A stretch of 64,000 nucleotides of DNA from Neptuniibacter sp. CAU 1671 (GTDB lineage Bacteria > Pseudomonadota > Gammaproteobacteria > Pseudomonadales > Balneatricaceae), in the NCBI RefSeq assembly GCF_029222905.1, contig NZ_JARHUE010000008.1:1-64000 (forward strand), written 5' to 3'. This document shows positions 15,525-25,271 of this stretch, one piece after another. The position numbers and the translations under genes were made by a program. Numbering within the stretch: the stretch's first letter is position 1; every line of letters starts with the position of its first letter. The notes under the pieces were generated by a model. It had not been told where the DNA came from, ran no database searches, and was given only the letters and a program-made list of their open reading frames with translations.

Positions 15525-15986
15525 CTGGCTGGCCTCGCTGCACTGATCACGGCAAACAAACAGAAAGACAAACGTATTTAAGGAATCTTTGACTAAAGTC
15601 ACAGGGTCGATCGGGTTTACGGTACTGCTTAGCCTGATTATGGTACAGAATAAGTTTTTGGGAAGAGGCTGCGGTTAAATTTAGTGAAAAGTTTTGTTGC
15701 TAAAAATGGGTTTCTTATACTCGTTTATCGTCACTGTTTGCTCGCTGAAAGGCAGGGCAGGGTATGACAAAACGCTTTGCTGCACTGCAATAATATGCTA
15801 CTTTTGTAGGGTGAAATTAAATCTTTTGTTCAGGTAATTTTGTCTTAAGGCTTTTAAATAAATAACCATTATTTTCAATTGGTTATGGATTTAAGCCGGG
15901 ACGGGTTTTAAAACTGGATAGATCGCAATGATGCGCTGCGAAATTGACGCAGCGAAAAACTCAGCAGCAACAGGGGTAAAAAGGCT
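15525..15986. other. Long intergenic region upstream of the acetyltransferase gene
   Basis: About 460 bases without a convincing gene. It should hold the promoter of the leftward small gene and that of the rightward Pat-type gene. The dyad TGCACTGCAA (15781-15790) is a match to the phaP/phaC site and lies about 200 bp before the acetyltransferase start. The remaining sequence is AT-rich and shows no clear hairpin or small RNA-like terminator. Confidence 0.5.
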
Positions 15987-18728
15987 GTGCCAACAAAATA
16001 TCTGAAACGGTTTTTTAAACCGCAGTCGATTGCCGTGTTTGGTGCTTCAGAGCGAGAGCACAACATGGGCGGTATCGTTATTCAGAATTTGCTGGAAAGC
16101 GGATTTGCCGGGCAGTTGTTTGCTGTGAACTCTCAGGGCTATGACGCGGTGTATGGCGTGCCCTGTTTTACACGTTTGAGTGAGCTGCCGGAAATGCCTG
16201 ATCTGGCAATCATCTGCTCACCACCAGAAACTGTGCCCGATATTATTCGCGCGCTGGGTGCAAGCATGGTCAAAGCGGCCATGATTCTGACCGGCGGGCT
16301 CTCTTTCTCAGAAAATGAATCGCAGCGCAGTCTGCGTGAACAGGTGCGCGAAGCGGCCCGCCCGTATGGCATACGTATTATGGGCCCCGATTGCATGGGC
16401 ATACTGGTGCCGGGCCACAATATGAACGCCAGTTATTCCCATATCAATATCTGTAAGGGCAAGGTGGCCTATATCGGGCAATCAGGGACGCTGGGAACAG
16501 CCATGATTGACTGGGCAACCGGTCAGGAGATTGGGTTTTCTCACTTTTTGACCCTGGGCGATGGTGCCGATGTCGATCTGCCGTCAGTTATTGATTATCT
16601 GGCGCAGGACCCTTACACCCATGCGATTCTGCTGCAGTTAAACCGTGTTGATGGCTCTGCCCGGCATTTTATCTCGGCGGTACGTTCAGCTTCACGCAAC
16701 AAGCTTGTACTGGTCCTGAAAAACAATGCCTTCATAGGTAAAGAGTCCCGTGCTGAGCTTGCGCCCGGTATTTACGAAGATGATGTGGTATATGACGCCG
16801 CCCTGCGACGTGCAGGTGTGGTGCGGGTTGCCACTTCCGATGAGCTGTTTAATGCGTTGGAAACCCTTACCCGCATGAAACCGATGCGGGGTAAACGTCT
16901 GGCCATTATCTGTAACGGCATGGGGCCGAATGCGCTGGCCACAGAGCGTTTGTTCAGAGATGGTGGCGAGTTAGCCCAGTTGTCCGAAGACTCCGTACAG
17001 CAGTTGAAGGAGTTGTTACCTTCCCACTGGAACCGACAGAATCCGGTTGATCTCAATTCCGATGCGACGCCTGACCGTTTTGCCGCCGCCGTGCGGATTC
17101 TCACCAAGGACCCCCAGGTAGATGCGGTACTGGTGCTGCATTCACCCACTCGGTTGTCTCCCTCCGTGGAGACGGCTGATGAAGTGATAAAGGTTGCCCG
17201 CAAAACGCCACGGAATGTGTTGACCTGCTGGATGGGCAGGCAGACGGCCATTGCGGCGCGTAATCTGTGTAACAGTGCCGGTATCACCACCTTCCTGACA
17301 CCGGAGGAGTCGGTGGATGCCTTTATGCATATGGTTGATTTTCACCATAACCAGGAGGTGATGCGCCAGACGCCGGCACCGTTCCTTGAACAGAATGCAC
17401 AGAACCACAGTACGGCTAAACAACTGATTGCTGATGCGCTGGCGCAGGAAAGAGATTATCTGACACACGAAGAGTCGATCCGCCTGCTTGATCTCTACAA
17501 CATCCCAACCTCCGCAACCTTCTATGCTGAAGATGTGGCGGGTGTAATGGCCATCGCACGTAATCTGGATTGTTCTGTTGCCATCAAGGCACTGCATGAT
17601 CACAACCACTATCCATTCAGCTATGAAGAGAGTGGAGGGCAGCGCTGGCGCGACATGGCACTGGATCTCTATTCACTGGCAGAGATTGAGCGGGCCTCTG
17701 TGAACCTGTCTTACCGTACGACTGAAAGCTACGGCGAAGACAGCCTGAAGGGCTTTTGTGTGCAGGAGATGAAGCGTGGTTTCCAGTCTTTGCAGATTAA
17801 TCTGGGCATCACCCGTGACCCCACTTTTGGGCCGGTGATTGTGTTTGGCATCGGCGGTCATTCGGTGGATGTGATTGCGGACCGGCATGTGATGTTACCG
17901 CCATTGAATATGTCCCTTGCGCTGGAGCTGGTGCGACAGTCCAGAGTCAGCAGAATCATTGATGACAACAGCTATCAGCCGGAGCATGACAAAGAACTGC
18001 TTAGCCAGATGCTGGTGACACTGTCAGGCATGGTTGTGGATCTGCCTCACCTCCAGTGTCTGGAGATCAACCCGTTGCTGCTGAACAAAAGCGGTCTGCT
18101 GGTGATGGATGTAAGTGTGTCGATCAGTCCGATCCCGGGTCAGCTGTCGATCTCGCCTTATCCGGAAAATCTGACTAAAGCGATCAATCTGAAGTCAGGA
18201 AGGCCTGCAATTATCAGGGCGATTCGCGGTGAGGATGAGCCTAACCATCTTGAGTTCTATAACAAACTCAGCCCGCAATCGATTCGTCTGCGTTATTTCT
18301 ACAGCCGCGGTGTGCCCACACATCATGAACTGGCGAACTGGACCCAGATCGATTACGACCGTGAGATGGCGTTTATTATTTCTGCGGATAAGCAGGACGG
18401 TCCAGGTACCGAGACACTGGGAGTGGTTCGGGCGGTTACTGATGCGGATAATGTGCGGGCAGAGTTCAGTATTGTCATCCGGGACGATCTGCAGGGAGAG
18501 GGCCTAGGCGTCATTCTGATGCAGCGGATTGTGGATTATTGCCGTGAACGGGGTGTCTTGCAGCTGGTTGGGTCAACGCTTACGAACAACAAAGGCATGC
18601 AGGGACTGGCGTCCAAGCTTGGATTTACCGTCAATTACAACATTGAAGAAGATGTTGTTGATATGAAAATGCTGCTTAATCAGCCGGTTGAAGACTGGCA
18701 GCGTGCCCGGTTGCAGCTGCCTGTCTGA
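15987..18728 (+). CDS. Pat/YfiQ-type protein lysine acetyltransferase
   Basis: A 913-residue fusion of an NDP-forming acyl-CoA synthetase-like part and a GNAT acetyltransferase. The CoA-binding domain starts at SIAVFGASEREHNMGG (residues 14-29). The ligase-CoA and ATP-grasp-like regions follow, and the GNAT domain occupies roughly residues 745-880, with the acetyl-CoA loop near RDDLQGEGLGVILMQRIVDY. Homologues (E. coli YfiQ/Pka, Salmonella Pat) acetylate lysines of acetyl-CoA synthetase and other metabolic enzymes; the synthetase part is usually a regulatory sensor rather than an active enzyme. The start is GTG 15987. It converges on the ArsR-type gene. Confidence 0.9.
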   Translation: MPTKYLKRFFKPQSIAVFGASEREHNMGGIVIQNLLESGFAGQLFAVNSQGYDAVYGVPCFTRLSELPEMPDLAIICSPPETVPDIIRALGASMVKAAMILTGGLSFSENESQRSLREQVREAARPYGIRIMGPDCMGILVPGHNMNASYSHINICKGKVAYIGQSGTLGTAMIDWATGQEIGFSHFLTLGDGADVDLPSVIDYLAQDPYTHAILLQLNRVDGSARHFISAVRSASRNKLVLVLKNNAFIGKESRAELAPGIYEDDVVYDAALRRAGVVRVATSDELFNALETLTRMKPMRGKRLAIICNGMGPNALATERLFRDGGELAQLSEDSVQQLKELLPSHWNRQNPVDLNSDATPDRFAAAVRILTKDPQVDAVLVLHSPTRLSPSVETADEVIKVARKTPRNVLTCWMGRQTAIAARNLCNSAGITTFLTPEESVDAFMHMVDFHHNQEVMRQTPAPFLEQNAQNHSTAKQLIADALAQERDYLTHEESIRLLDLYNIPTSATFYAEDVAGVMAIARNLDCSVAIKALHDHNHYPFSYEESGGQRWRDMALDLYSLAEIERASVNLSYRTTESYGEDSLKGFCVQEMKRGFQSLQINLGITRDPTFGPVIVFGIGGHSVDVIADRHVMLPPLNMSLALELVRQSRVSRIIDDNSYQPEHDKELLSQMLVTLSGMVVDLPHLQCLEINPLLLNKSGLLVMDVSVSISPIPGQLSISPYPENLTKAINLKSGRPAIIRAIRGEDEPNHLEFYNKLSPQSIRLRYFYSRGVPTHHELANWTQIDYDREMAFIISADKQDGPGTETLGVVRAVTDADNVRAEFSIVIRDDLQGEGLGVILMQRIVDYCRERGVLQLVGSTLTNNKGMQGLASKLGFTVNYNIEEDVVDMKMLLNQPVEDWQRARLQLPV

Positions 18729-18732
18729 TCGA

Positions 18733-19092
18733 TCAGAGATTAGGGCAGAACATCTCGTGGAGGGTGTGAATAATCCGCTTAGCGGTATCACCTTCCAGTG
18801 AGTAGTAGATGGTCTGCGAGGCACGACGGGTTTTAACCAGACCGTCTTTGCGCAATACCGCCAGGTGTTGCGAGAGGGCAGACTGGCTCAGATCAAGATT
18901 CAGATTCAATTCTGTCACTGAGAGTTCCTGATCATTCAGATAGCAGAGAATCATCAGGCGACTTTCATTGCCCAGTGCCTTCATAAGTTTGGCTGCCTTC
19001 GCAGCATTTTCCCGCATCAGTTCCATCTCCATGACAGGAGGGTTCGCCCTGGAATCTGATGTGGCAGAAAAACTTGTCATACTAGTGGCCAA
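18733..19092 (-). CDS. ArsR-family regulator with BigR/SqrR-like cysteines
   Basis: A 119-residue winged helix-turn-helix protein. The core is LMKALGNESRLMILCYLNDQ, then LNLDLSQSALSQHLAVLRKD and the wing RRASQTIYYSL. Two cysteines remain, in LMILC (residue 50) and at the end in HEMFC (116). This pair matches the position of the redox dithiol in BigR/SqrR-type persulfide sensors, unlike the CVC metal site of ArsR. The start is TTG 19092, backed by GGAG seven bases upstream. It is divergent from a UspE-like gene across an AT-rich region. Sensing of reactive sulfur is inference from cysteine placement; no sulfide-oxidation genes are adjacent. Confidence 0.82.
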   Translation of the reverse strand: MATSMTSFSATSDSRANPPVMEMELMRENAAKAAKLMKALGNESRLMILCYLNDQELSVTELNLNLDLSQSALSQHLAVLRKDGLVKTRRASQTIYYSLEGDTAKRIIHTLHEMFCPNL

Positions 19093-19364
19093 ACGATCAC
19101 TCCAAATATATCGTCAATAAGTATATAAAAACCTGATATAAGGTGCGGAAATATTGCATCGATACTAACTTATATTGGGTAAGAGGATCAATTTTATCGC
19201 TACCATAGAATAACTAATTAGAGTTATCTAAATTAGAGCAGTCAATTTGTTTTAGATTTAGATTTCAAATATTTAGTTATAAGAATTAATAAATGGTTAT
19301 AAGTGTTAAAAAGACCCGCCTTGCCAGTCGTCAGATACATCACGACTGCTTCGAAGGAGCATGA
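19093..19364. promoter_or_regulatory. AT-rich divergent promoter region, ArsR-type gene and usp
   Basis: 272 bases, very AT-rich, with repeated TATA-like and dyad elements (for example ATAAGTATATAAA near 19116 and CTAATTAGAGTTATCTAAATTA near 19214). BigR-type regulators bind AT-rich dyads close to their own start, so a site is likely here, but no single operator stands out. Confidence 0.4.
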
Positions 19365-20300
19365 ATGCAGAAAATATTGGTACATATCGATTCCAGGCAT
19401 GATTTGAGTGCTTTGCTGGATAAAGCTCTCTATCTGGCGCGTCAGTTCAGCAGCAAGGTTGAGCTGTTTAGTTGTTGTTACAACCGTTCGATCGCTCAGG
19501 GCCTGATGTTTGATCGTGAGCAGAAAGAACAGGCAGAACATGCTTATGTCCGACAACAGGAAGCGCATCTGGAGAAATTGGCAAACACGCTGGCACAACA
19601 GGGTGTTGATGTGTCATGGGATGTGACCTGGGACAGGCACACTGCTGAGGCGGTGGTACGTAAGGTATTGCGTTTTGAGCCTGACTTGTTGCTTCAGGCG
19701 GTCGCGCATCATCCTCTCGGCATCGGCCATATGCTTTTTGCCCCGGTTGATTGGCAGATCGCCCGTAAATGTCCGGTGCCGGTGTTATTTGTTAAAGAGC
19801 GACCCTGGGGAGAACTGTTACGTATGGCGGTGTGTGTCGATCCTCTGCACGAAACCGATCAGAGTGCGTTGCTGGATCGCCGTCTGCTGGATACCGCCAG
19901 CGCTTTGGCAGAGCAGGGTTTTGCTGAGCTGGATATTGTCCACTGCTTTAATACGCTGCCCCATGAAGCGATTTTTGATGAGCATATGGTGCTGGATTAT
20001 CAGAATCTGCAAGAGAATGTGCAGCAACACCACCGTCAGGCCCTCATTAAACTTCTGGGCGGATATGGCCGGACTGTAGATGACCCTGAAGTGCATCTGC
20101 TGCACGGCGAAACGGATCAGGCGATTACGGAGTTTGCCAAACAGCAGAATACAGATCTGTTGATTTTGGGCGTGATTGCCCGCAGCGTGCTGGATCGGAT
20201 TTTACTTGGCAGTACCATGGAGCGGGTGGTTGATCAGGTTCAGTGTGATGTTTTGCTGATCAAACACCCGTCGTTCAAATGTCCGGTGAGTGAGAGTTAA
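19365..20300 (+). CDS. uspE: Tandem universal stress protein, UspE-like
   Basis: A 311-residue cytoplasmic protein made of two Usp domains (about residues 1-145 and 160-305), the UspE architecture. The first starts MQKILVHIDSRHDLSALLDKAL; the second ends in the family signature LLILGVIARSVLDRILLGST, followed by ERVVDQVQCDVLLIK, which contributes the ATP/nucleotide loop (G-2x-G-9x-G-S/T). UspE in E. coli is linked to stress survival and motility/adhesion. AAGGAG precedes the ATG by five bases. It is divergent from the ArsR-type regulator, which may control it, and ends two bases before convergent xthA. Confidence 0.87.
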   Translation: MQKILVHIDSRHDLSALLDKALYLARQFSSKVELFSCCYNRSIAQGLMFDREQKEQAEHAYVRQQEAHLEKLANTLAQQGVDVSWDVTWDRHTAEAVVRKVLRFEPDLLLQAVAHHPLGIGHMLFAPVDWQIARKCPVPVLFVKERPWGELLRMAVCVDPLHETDQSALLDRRLLDTASALAEQGFAELDIVHCFNTLPHEAIFDEHMVLDYQNLQENVQQHHRQALIKLLGGYGRTVDDPEVHLLHGETDQAITEFAKQQNTDLLILGVIARSVLDRILLGSTMERVVDQVQCDVLLIKHPSFKCPVSES

Positions 20301-20301
20301 A

Positions 20302-21120
20302 TTAACTGATATTCAACTCGGCCCAGATCGGGGCATGATCAGACGGTTTTTCCATGCCCCGGATTGTGTAATCAACATTGGACGCCTGGCACAGGCCCAG
20401 CAAGGGCTTGCTCAGCAGGATGCCATCAATTCTCAGACCGCGTTTTGGCTCTGCTTCAAAACCTCTGGAGCGGTAATCAAACCAGCTGAATACCTGGTCA
20501 TTCTCCGGATGCAGATAACGAAAACTGTCGGTCAGCCCCCAGCCGGTCAGACGCTGATACCACTCCCGTTCTTCCGGTTGAAAGCTGGACTTGCCGGTTT
20601 GTAACCAGCGTTTACGGTTGGCTTCGCCAATGCCGATATCCAGATCCAGTGGAGAGATATTGAAGTCACCCATGACCACCAGTGGCTGCTCGGGATCACA
20701 CTCCTGTTGCAGATATGCCTGCAGGTCAGAGTAAAACCGGCGCTTGGCTGGAAATTTGGTGTCGTGGTGGATGCTTTCTCCCTGGGGGAAATAACCATTA
20801 ATGACCCGAATCTCACTGCCGTTGGCACAGGGATAATCCGCGATAATCAAACGTTTTTGTGCGTCATCATCATCGTGGGTGAAGCCTTTTTGTACCCGCA
20901 GAGGCGCTTGTCGGGACATCAGGCAGACCCCGTAGTGGCCTTTCTGGCCGTGAATTTCGACGTGATAACCCATCGCTTTAATATCAGCGAGCGGGAATTC
21001 CTCATTATGTACCTTGGTTTCCTGCAGGCCGATGATATCCGGTTGGTGGCTATCAATGACTGCCTGAAGCTGATGCAGGCGAGCGCGAATACCATTTACG
21101 TTGAAGCAGACTATTTTCAT
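20302..21120 (-). CDS. xthA: Exodeoxyribonuclease III
   Basis: A 272-residue endonuclease/exonuclease/phosphatase-fold enzyme that removes 3'-blocking groups and cuts at abasic sites in base excision repair. Motifs in order: NVNGIRARL (residues 7-15), QETKV near 34 with the metal-binding Glu, NGYFPQG near 109, GDFNISPLDLDIG near 150, and the terminal SDHAPIWAEL with the catalytic Asp-His. I start at ATG 21120 because AAGG lies six bases upstream; the ATG two codons earlier directly abuts it. It is convergent with the Usp gene and divergent from gor. Confidence 0.95.
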   Translation of the reverse strand: MKIVCFNVNGIRARLHQLQAVIDSHQPDIIGLQETKVHNEEFPLADIKAMGYHVEIHGQKGHYGVCLMSRQAPLRVQKGFTHDDDDAQKRLIIADYPCANGSEIRVINGYFPQGESIHHDTKFPAKRRFYSDLQAYLQQECDPEQPLVVMGDFNISPLDLDIGIGEANRKRWLQTGKSSFQPEEREWYQRLTGWGLTDSFRYLHPENDQVFSWFDYRSRGFEAEPKRGLRIDGILLSKPLLGLCQASNVDYTIRGMEKPSDHAPIWAELNIS

Positions 21121-21293
21121 GGTCATCCTTAGCGGGTACGTGAATCGCGCTTATCTTAACGGCTTGGTAAGGTGTTGCAAACCAATCAGGATAAGTCTTG
21201 TCTATGGCTGTGTTTGGTTTTTGCAATTGGCAGAATGCTGAGGGCAGGGGTAGAGTAAGCCCGCGGGTTATGCTGTTACACGAGGAGTGGTGT

Positions 21294-22652
21294 GTGTCTG
21301 AGTTTGATTTTGATCTGTTTGTCATTGGTGCCGGTTCCGGTGGTGTTCGCGCAGCGCGGATGGCTGCTGCAATGGGTGTACGGGTTGCGATTGCTGAAGA
21401 AAAGCATTTGGGCGGCACCTGTGTAAACGTGGGTTGTGTGCCGAAAAAACTCTTTGTGTATGCCTCGCAGTTTGCCGAAGAATTCTCTCAGGCGGCGGGT
21501 TTTGGCTGGCAGGTTGATGTTTCGCAGTTTGACTGGCCCACCTTGCGTGACAACAAAACCCGTGAAATAGAACGCCTGAATGGGGTTTATCAAAACCTGC
21601 TGGTCAATTCGGGTTGTGAACTGATTCATGGCCGGGCGATCCTGACAGGACCAAATGAGGTCGAAGTTGAAGGACGGCGTTATACGGCTGAACGTATCCT
21701 GATTGCTGTGGGTGGATGGCCGCATATCCCGAATTTTCCGGGCAGAGAGCATGTGATCAGCTCCAATGAAGCGTTTTATCTTGAGCAGTTTCCCCGTCGC
21801 GTTCTGGTGGTGGGCAGTGGTTATATCGGTGTTGAGTTTGCCGGCATCTTTAACGGCCTGGGGGCGGACACAACACTGGTCTACCGTGGCGAACAGATTC
21901 TGAAAGGTTTTGATGAAGAGGTCCGAACCTTTGCTGCCGATGAAATTGCAAAGAAAGGGGTTGATCTGAAAGCCAATACGCAGATCGCTTCAGTTGAAAA
22001 AAATCATGATGGCTCCTTAACGGTCAGCTTTGAGAATGGCTCTTGTCTGGAGACGGATCTGGTGATGTACGCTACAGGCCGGAAACCCAATGTGACAGGA
22101 CTCGGGCTGGAAGCATTGGGAATCCAGCTGTCGGCCGGTGGCGCGATCAAAGTGAATGAGCAGTTCCAGACTGCGGTGCCGTCGGTCTATGCCATTGGTG
22201 ATGTAATCGATCGGGTGCAGTTAACCCCCGTTGCACTGGCTGAGGGTATGGCACTGGTCAAGAATCTGTACGGTCAGCAATCAGTTAAAGTCGATTATGC
22301 ATTGATTCCAACAGCGGTATTTTGTCAGCCGCCGATTGGCACTGTGGGGCTGACTGAAGCGCAGGCGCGTGAGCAATACGGTCAGATCGAAGTTTACCGT
22401 TCCAACTTCAGGGCGATGAAACATACGCTGAGCGGCAGTGAAGAACGTACCTTGATGAAATTGCTGGTGGATAAAACCTCACGCAAGGTATTGGGTGTTC
22501 ACATGGTGGGGGCCGATGCCGGTGAGATCATTCAGGGCATTGCGATTGCATTAAAAGCAGGTGCAACCAAAGAGGTGTTTGATGCCACCATCGGCATTCA
22601 TCCGACGGCGGCAGAAGAGTTTGTCACCATGCGCGAGCCGGTTTCTGACTGA
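21294..22652 (+). CDS. gor: Glutathione-disulfide reductase
   Basis: A 452-residue FAD/NADPH flavoenzyme that keeps glutathione reduced in the cytoplasm. FAD-binding [14 protein letters not shown] is near residue 13, the redox disulfide [13 protein letters not shown] near 40-52, the NADPH-binding [12 protein letters not shown] near 176, and the C-terminal active-site [10 protein letters not shown] near 435. I start at GTG 21294, which gives the normal N-terminus and has GAGGAG six bases upstream; a longer reading would add an unsupported 32 residues. It fits with the GST-like and glutaredoxin-like genes elsewhere in the window as part of thiol metabolism. Convergent with yjdF. Confidence 0.94.
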   Translation: MSEFDFDLFVIGAGSGGVRAARMAAAMGVRVAIAEEKHLGGTCVNVGCVPKKLFVYASQFAEEFSQAAGFGWQVDVSQFDWPTLRDNKTREIERLNGVYQNLLVNSGCELIHGRAILTGPNEVEVEGRRYTAERILIAVGGWPHIPNFPGREHVISSNEAFYLEQFPRRVLVVGSGYIGVEFAGIFNGLGADTTLVYRGEQILKGFDEEVRTFAADEIAKKGVDLKANTQIASVEKNHDGSLTVSFENGSCLETDLVMYATGRKPNVTGLGLEALGIQLSAGGAIKVNEQFQTAVPSVYAIGDVIDRVQLTPVALAEGMALVKNLYGQQSVKVDYALIPTAVFCQPPIGTVGLTEAQAREQYGQIEVYRSNFRAMKHTLSGSEERTLMKLLVDKTSRKVLGVHMVGADAGEIIQGIAIALKAGATKEVFDATIGIHPTAAEEFVTMREPVSD

Positions 22653-22659
22653 ACCCGGC

Positions 22660-23298
22660 TCAGTTCAGCCTCAGTCTGCTGATCTGTCGGTCATGCCAGC
22701 CAGACAGGCAGGTCAGCGAGGCTATTGCACCGATCAGGGCAAACGCCATGTCGCTCTGGGTGTCCCAGACATATCCCTGGGTACCCAGAAAGGCTTCTGC
22801 GGCAGTGCCGCTCAGTTCCGCCACCCACCACTCAATCAATTCATAAAAAGCGCTGAAGGCGAGACACAGGCTGATGATCATCAGCACTAACCAGCGTCTG
22901 CCATTGACCACCTCCAGCCGCAGCAAAATTTCACGGGCGAGAATGGCGGGAGCAAATCCCTGCATGAAATGACCGACTTTGTCATAGTGATTGCGCTCAA
23001 AACCCAGCGGTTCTCTGAGCCAGTCAAACAGCGGGACTTCGGCATAGGTGTAGTGCCCGCCTACCATCAGCACAATGGAGTGGATCAGAATCAGCACATA
23101 CAGCAGAGGCGTCAGTGGGAAACGCCTGCGGGTCAGTGTCAGCAGGATAATACCAATCAGCGCGGGCACAACTTCCAGAAACCAGGTGAAGCCGTCTTTG
23201 GGCGCGATTGCCGACCAGATCAAAACGACACTGAACAGGCAAAGCCAGAGTTTTGGGTAGAGGCCAAAGGTGGGAGTCTGCGTGGTATCGGTGTCCAT
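22660..23298 (-). CDS. yjdF: DUF2238 inner-membrane protein, YjdF-like
   Basis: A 212-residue membrane protein with about five or six hydrophobic segments. Recognised by the family blocks GGHYTYAEVPLFDWL near residue 80, NHYDKVGHFMQGFAPAI near 103, and SAFYELIEWW with TQGYVWDTQSDM in the C-terminal half. The invariant His and Asp/Glu residues near the membrane surface could bind a metal or act catalytically, but the family role is unknown. It is convergent with gor, with a gap of seven bases, and divergent from a DinB-like gene. Confidence 0.88.
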   Translation of the reverse strand: MDTDTTQTPTFGLYPKLWLCLFSVVLIWSAIAPKDGFTWFLEVVPALIGIILLTLTRRRFPLTPLLYVLILIHSIVLMVGGHYTYAEVPLFDWLREPLGFERNHYDKVGHFMQGFAPAILAREILLRLEVVNGRRWLVLMIISLCLAFSAFYELIEWWVAELSGTAAEAFLGTQGYVWDTQSDMAFALIGAIASLTCLSGWHDRQISRLRLN

Positions 23299-23425
23299 CC
23301 GGTAAAATCCTGAGGTTATTTCTCTTCACTCTGATGCAGATCAAGTTAAAGCGCAACTGACTTCGCTGTGCACCTCAATTTGTCATCTTGCTTTGCTGTA
23401 CTGGGGAAAAAAGAGTGGAGCTATT

Positions 23426-23956
23426 ATGACACTGAAACAGCATTTTGAATTACTGGCGCAATACAATCAGTGGCTGAACGAAAAGATCTACACCCTCTGC
23501 AATGAACTCCCGTCAGAAAAGCTCGGCACACTGGGCGCTGATCCAACCTGTACTGTTTTATGGTTCATTAAAACCGGAATTCAGCTTGACCAGGTGTGGC
23601 TCAGACGTTTTGCCCAGCATCCTGCAGGTTTTGTGTCACTGATGGATCTCAGATATGCCGCAAGTGAACCGTTGAGTGAAACATTGCCAGACGATCTTGA
23701 GCAACTCTGGTCGATTCGATACCGTCTGGATCGCCGCATTCTGGATCTGTGTGATGAATTAGAGGTCTGCCATCTTTCTTATCCGCTGGCTTACCAGAAT
23801 CGACAGCATTACCGGTTTGAAAAGCGTTTTGGTTATCTGCTGCAGCACCTGTTTAATCAGCAAACCCATGCACGGGGTGGTTTGGTCGCGGCCCTGCAGA
23901 TGCAGGGCATCGTGCTTGATACAACTGAGTTGCTGGCCGTCATCCCTGAGGCCTGA
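23426..23956 (+). CDS. DinB-family protein
   Basis: A 176-residue four-helix-bundle protein of the DinB/YfiT type. The start MTLKQHFELLAQYNQWLNEKIY carries the usual first helix with YNQWLN; the C-terminal stretch LLQHLFNQQTHARGGLVAAL near 140-160 supplies the conserved histidines that would bind a metal with a further ligand in the middle helix. Some family members use low-molecular-weight thiols as cofactor in transferase reactions; most have no known substrate. ATG 23426 has GGAG at normal spacing. It converges on the diguanylate cyclase gene. Confidence 0.8.
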   Translation: MTLKQHFELLAQYNQWLNEKIYTLCNELPSEKLGTLGADPTCTVLWFIKTGIQLDQVWLRRFAQHPAGFVSLMDLRYAASEPLSETLPDDLEQLWSIRYRLDRRILDLCDELEVCHLSYPLAYQNRQHYRFEKRFGYLLQHLFNQQTHARGGLVAALQMQGIVLDTTELLAVIPEA

Positions 23957-23974
23957 AGAGGTATCTGGCGGAAC

Positions 23975-25000
23975 TTAATCCGCCAGATGTACCTGATTGC
24001 GGCCATTTTGTTTAGCCGCATAGAGTGCCTGATCTGCACGGTTGATCAGTGTGCTTGGGGTTTCGCCTGCCACCAGCTGAGCCACGCCAAAAGAAGCACT
24101 GATAGAACTGATTACGTTGCCGTTGTTTTTTTGTTTAATGCGAATAGCCTGAACTTTGCTACGAAGCATTTCGGCAACTGCCGCCGCTTTGTGGGCGCTG
24201 CACTCGGGCAAAATCACGGCGAATTCTTCACCGCCGTAACGCACAGGGATCATCGGTTCAGGGCAATTGGCCTGCAACAGCTTGCCGACATGCTGCAGAA
24301 CTTTGTCACCCATCTGATGGCCGTAGGTATCATTGAATTTTTTAAAGTGGTCCACATCCAGCATCAGTAAAGAGAGACCGTTGGGTACGCTGATGCGACT
24401 CAGTTGCTCCAGTTCCTGGTCAAAGGTACGCCGGTTGTAGAGACCGGTCAGCGCATCCATCGAGGCATCCAGGCGGGTGCGCTCCAGTTCTTCACGCAGT
24501 GTATTAATCTCTTTCTGCGCAGCCTCAATCTTGCGCTGAAACTCCTGCGTGGATTGGTTCATGGACAGGGTGTACTGAGACAGGGTCTGAATGACGCTTT
24601 CAAGCGGTGGGTTCTGTTCTGACTTGCCCTGCGCCTGCAAAGCATCCAGACTGCTTTCAAGCACTTCGCTGAAATCAGCATTCTCTTTGGCTGCCTGATG
24701 TGCATGGGTGTGCAGATTGTTGATCACCGCGACGAGCTGCCCCTGAACCTTGTTTGCCGCATCGGTTTCAGCGCCAAGCATATGCTCACGAAACATTTTT
24801 TCACTCAGAAGATTTGGACAGGTGCCATAGGTCTGCACGGTTTTGTCCATCTGAAGATTCAACGCAGGCATGCGTTTTGATACATAGGTGTACCAAAGGG
24901 CGTAATTCAGCGGGTTGGGTGGGATCTGATACTTGACCATCAGAGGCACGGCCTGACGTAAGTAACCAGCGGCCTGATTTGAATTATCGGCAAATTTCAT
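23975..25000 (-). CDS. GGDEF diguanylate cyclase
   Basis: A 341-residue cytoplasmic protein. The N-terminal half (residues 1-165) starts FADNSNQAAGYLRQAVPLMV and contains NPLNYALWYTYVS, a block common in a pseudomonad/Oceanospirillales cyclase group, then a coiled coil (about 125-175). The GGDEF domain (about 180-335) has the metal-binding DVDHFKKFNDTYGH and an active-site GGEEF in RYGGEEFAVILPE, so it should make cyclic-di-GMP. No RxxD inhibitory site precedes GGEEF. No membrane segment is present, which implies cytoplasmic signalling input. I start at ATG 25000 rather than at an upstream codon. Confidence 0.9.
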   Translation of the reverse strand: MKFADNSNQAAGYLRQAVPLMVKYQIPPNPLNYALWYTYVSKRMPALNLQMDKTVQTYGTCPNLLSEKMFREHMLGAETDAANKVQGQLVAVINNLHTHAHQAAKENADFSEVLESSLDALQAQGKSEQNPPLESVIQTLSQYTLSMNQSTQEFQRKIEAAQKEINTLREELERTRLDASMDALTGLYNRRTFDQELEQLSRISVPNGLSLLMLDVDHFKKFNDTYGHQMGDKVLQHVGKLLQANCPEPMIPVRYGGEEFAVILPECSAHKAAAVAEMLRSKVQAIRIKQKNNGNVISSISASFGVAQLVAGETPSTLINRADQALYAAKQNGRNQVHLAD

Positions 25001-25271
25001 AACGCTACGCTCTACTGCAAAACACGGGAGGATAAGTTTCCGCTTCAGGCGCAATCATTTTGAATGCAGATACCAGGCACTCGAGCCAAAGCGGATGAAA
25101 ATTGCCGATTCCATGGCTTTTGTCCCTGATTTTTATGAGTGTATAGTGTATCGGCCATTCCGGCCAATGCTTAAAAAATTAAGTTAATTTTATCTAATGC
25201 CCCCCAAGGCACTGTATTCCCAAAAATATTATGTACTGTTAAGTAGCGGTAAAACAGAGGGATTAGACTAA

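Noticed and set aside
21198-21293. 32-residue N-terminal extension of glutathione reductase
   Set aside because: Not part of the family; the GTG at 21294 has GAGGAG at proper spacing.
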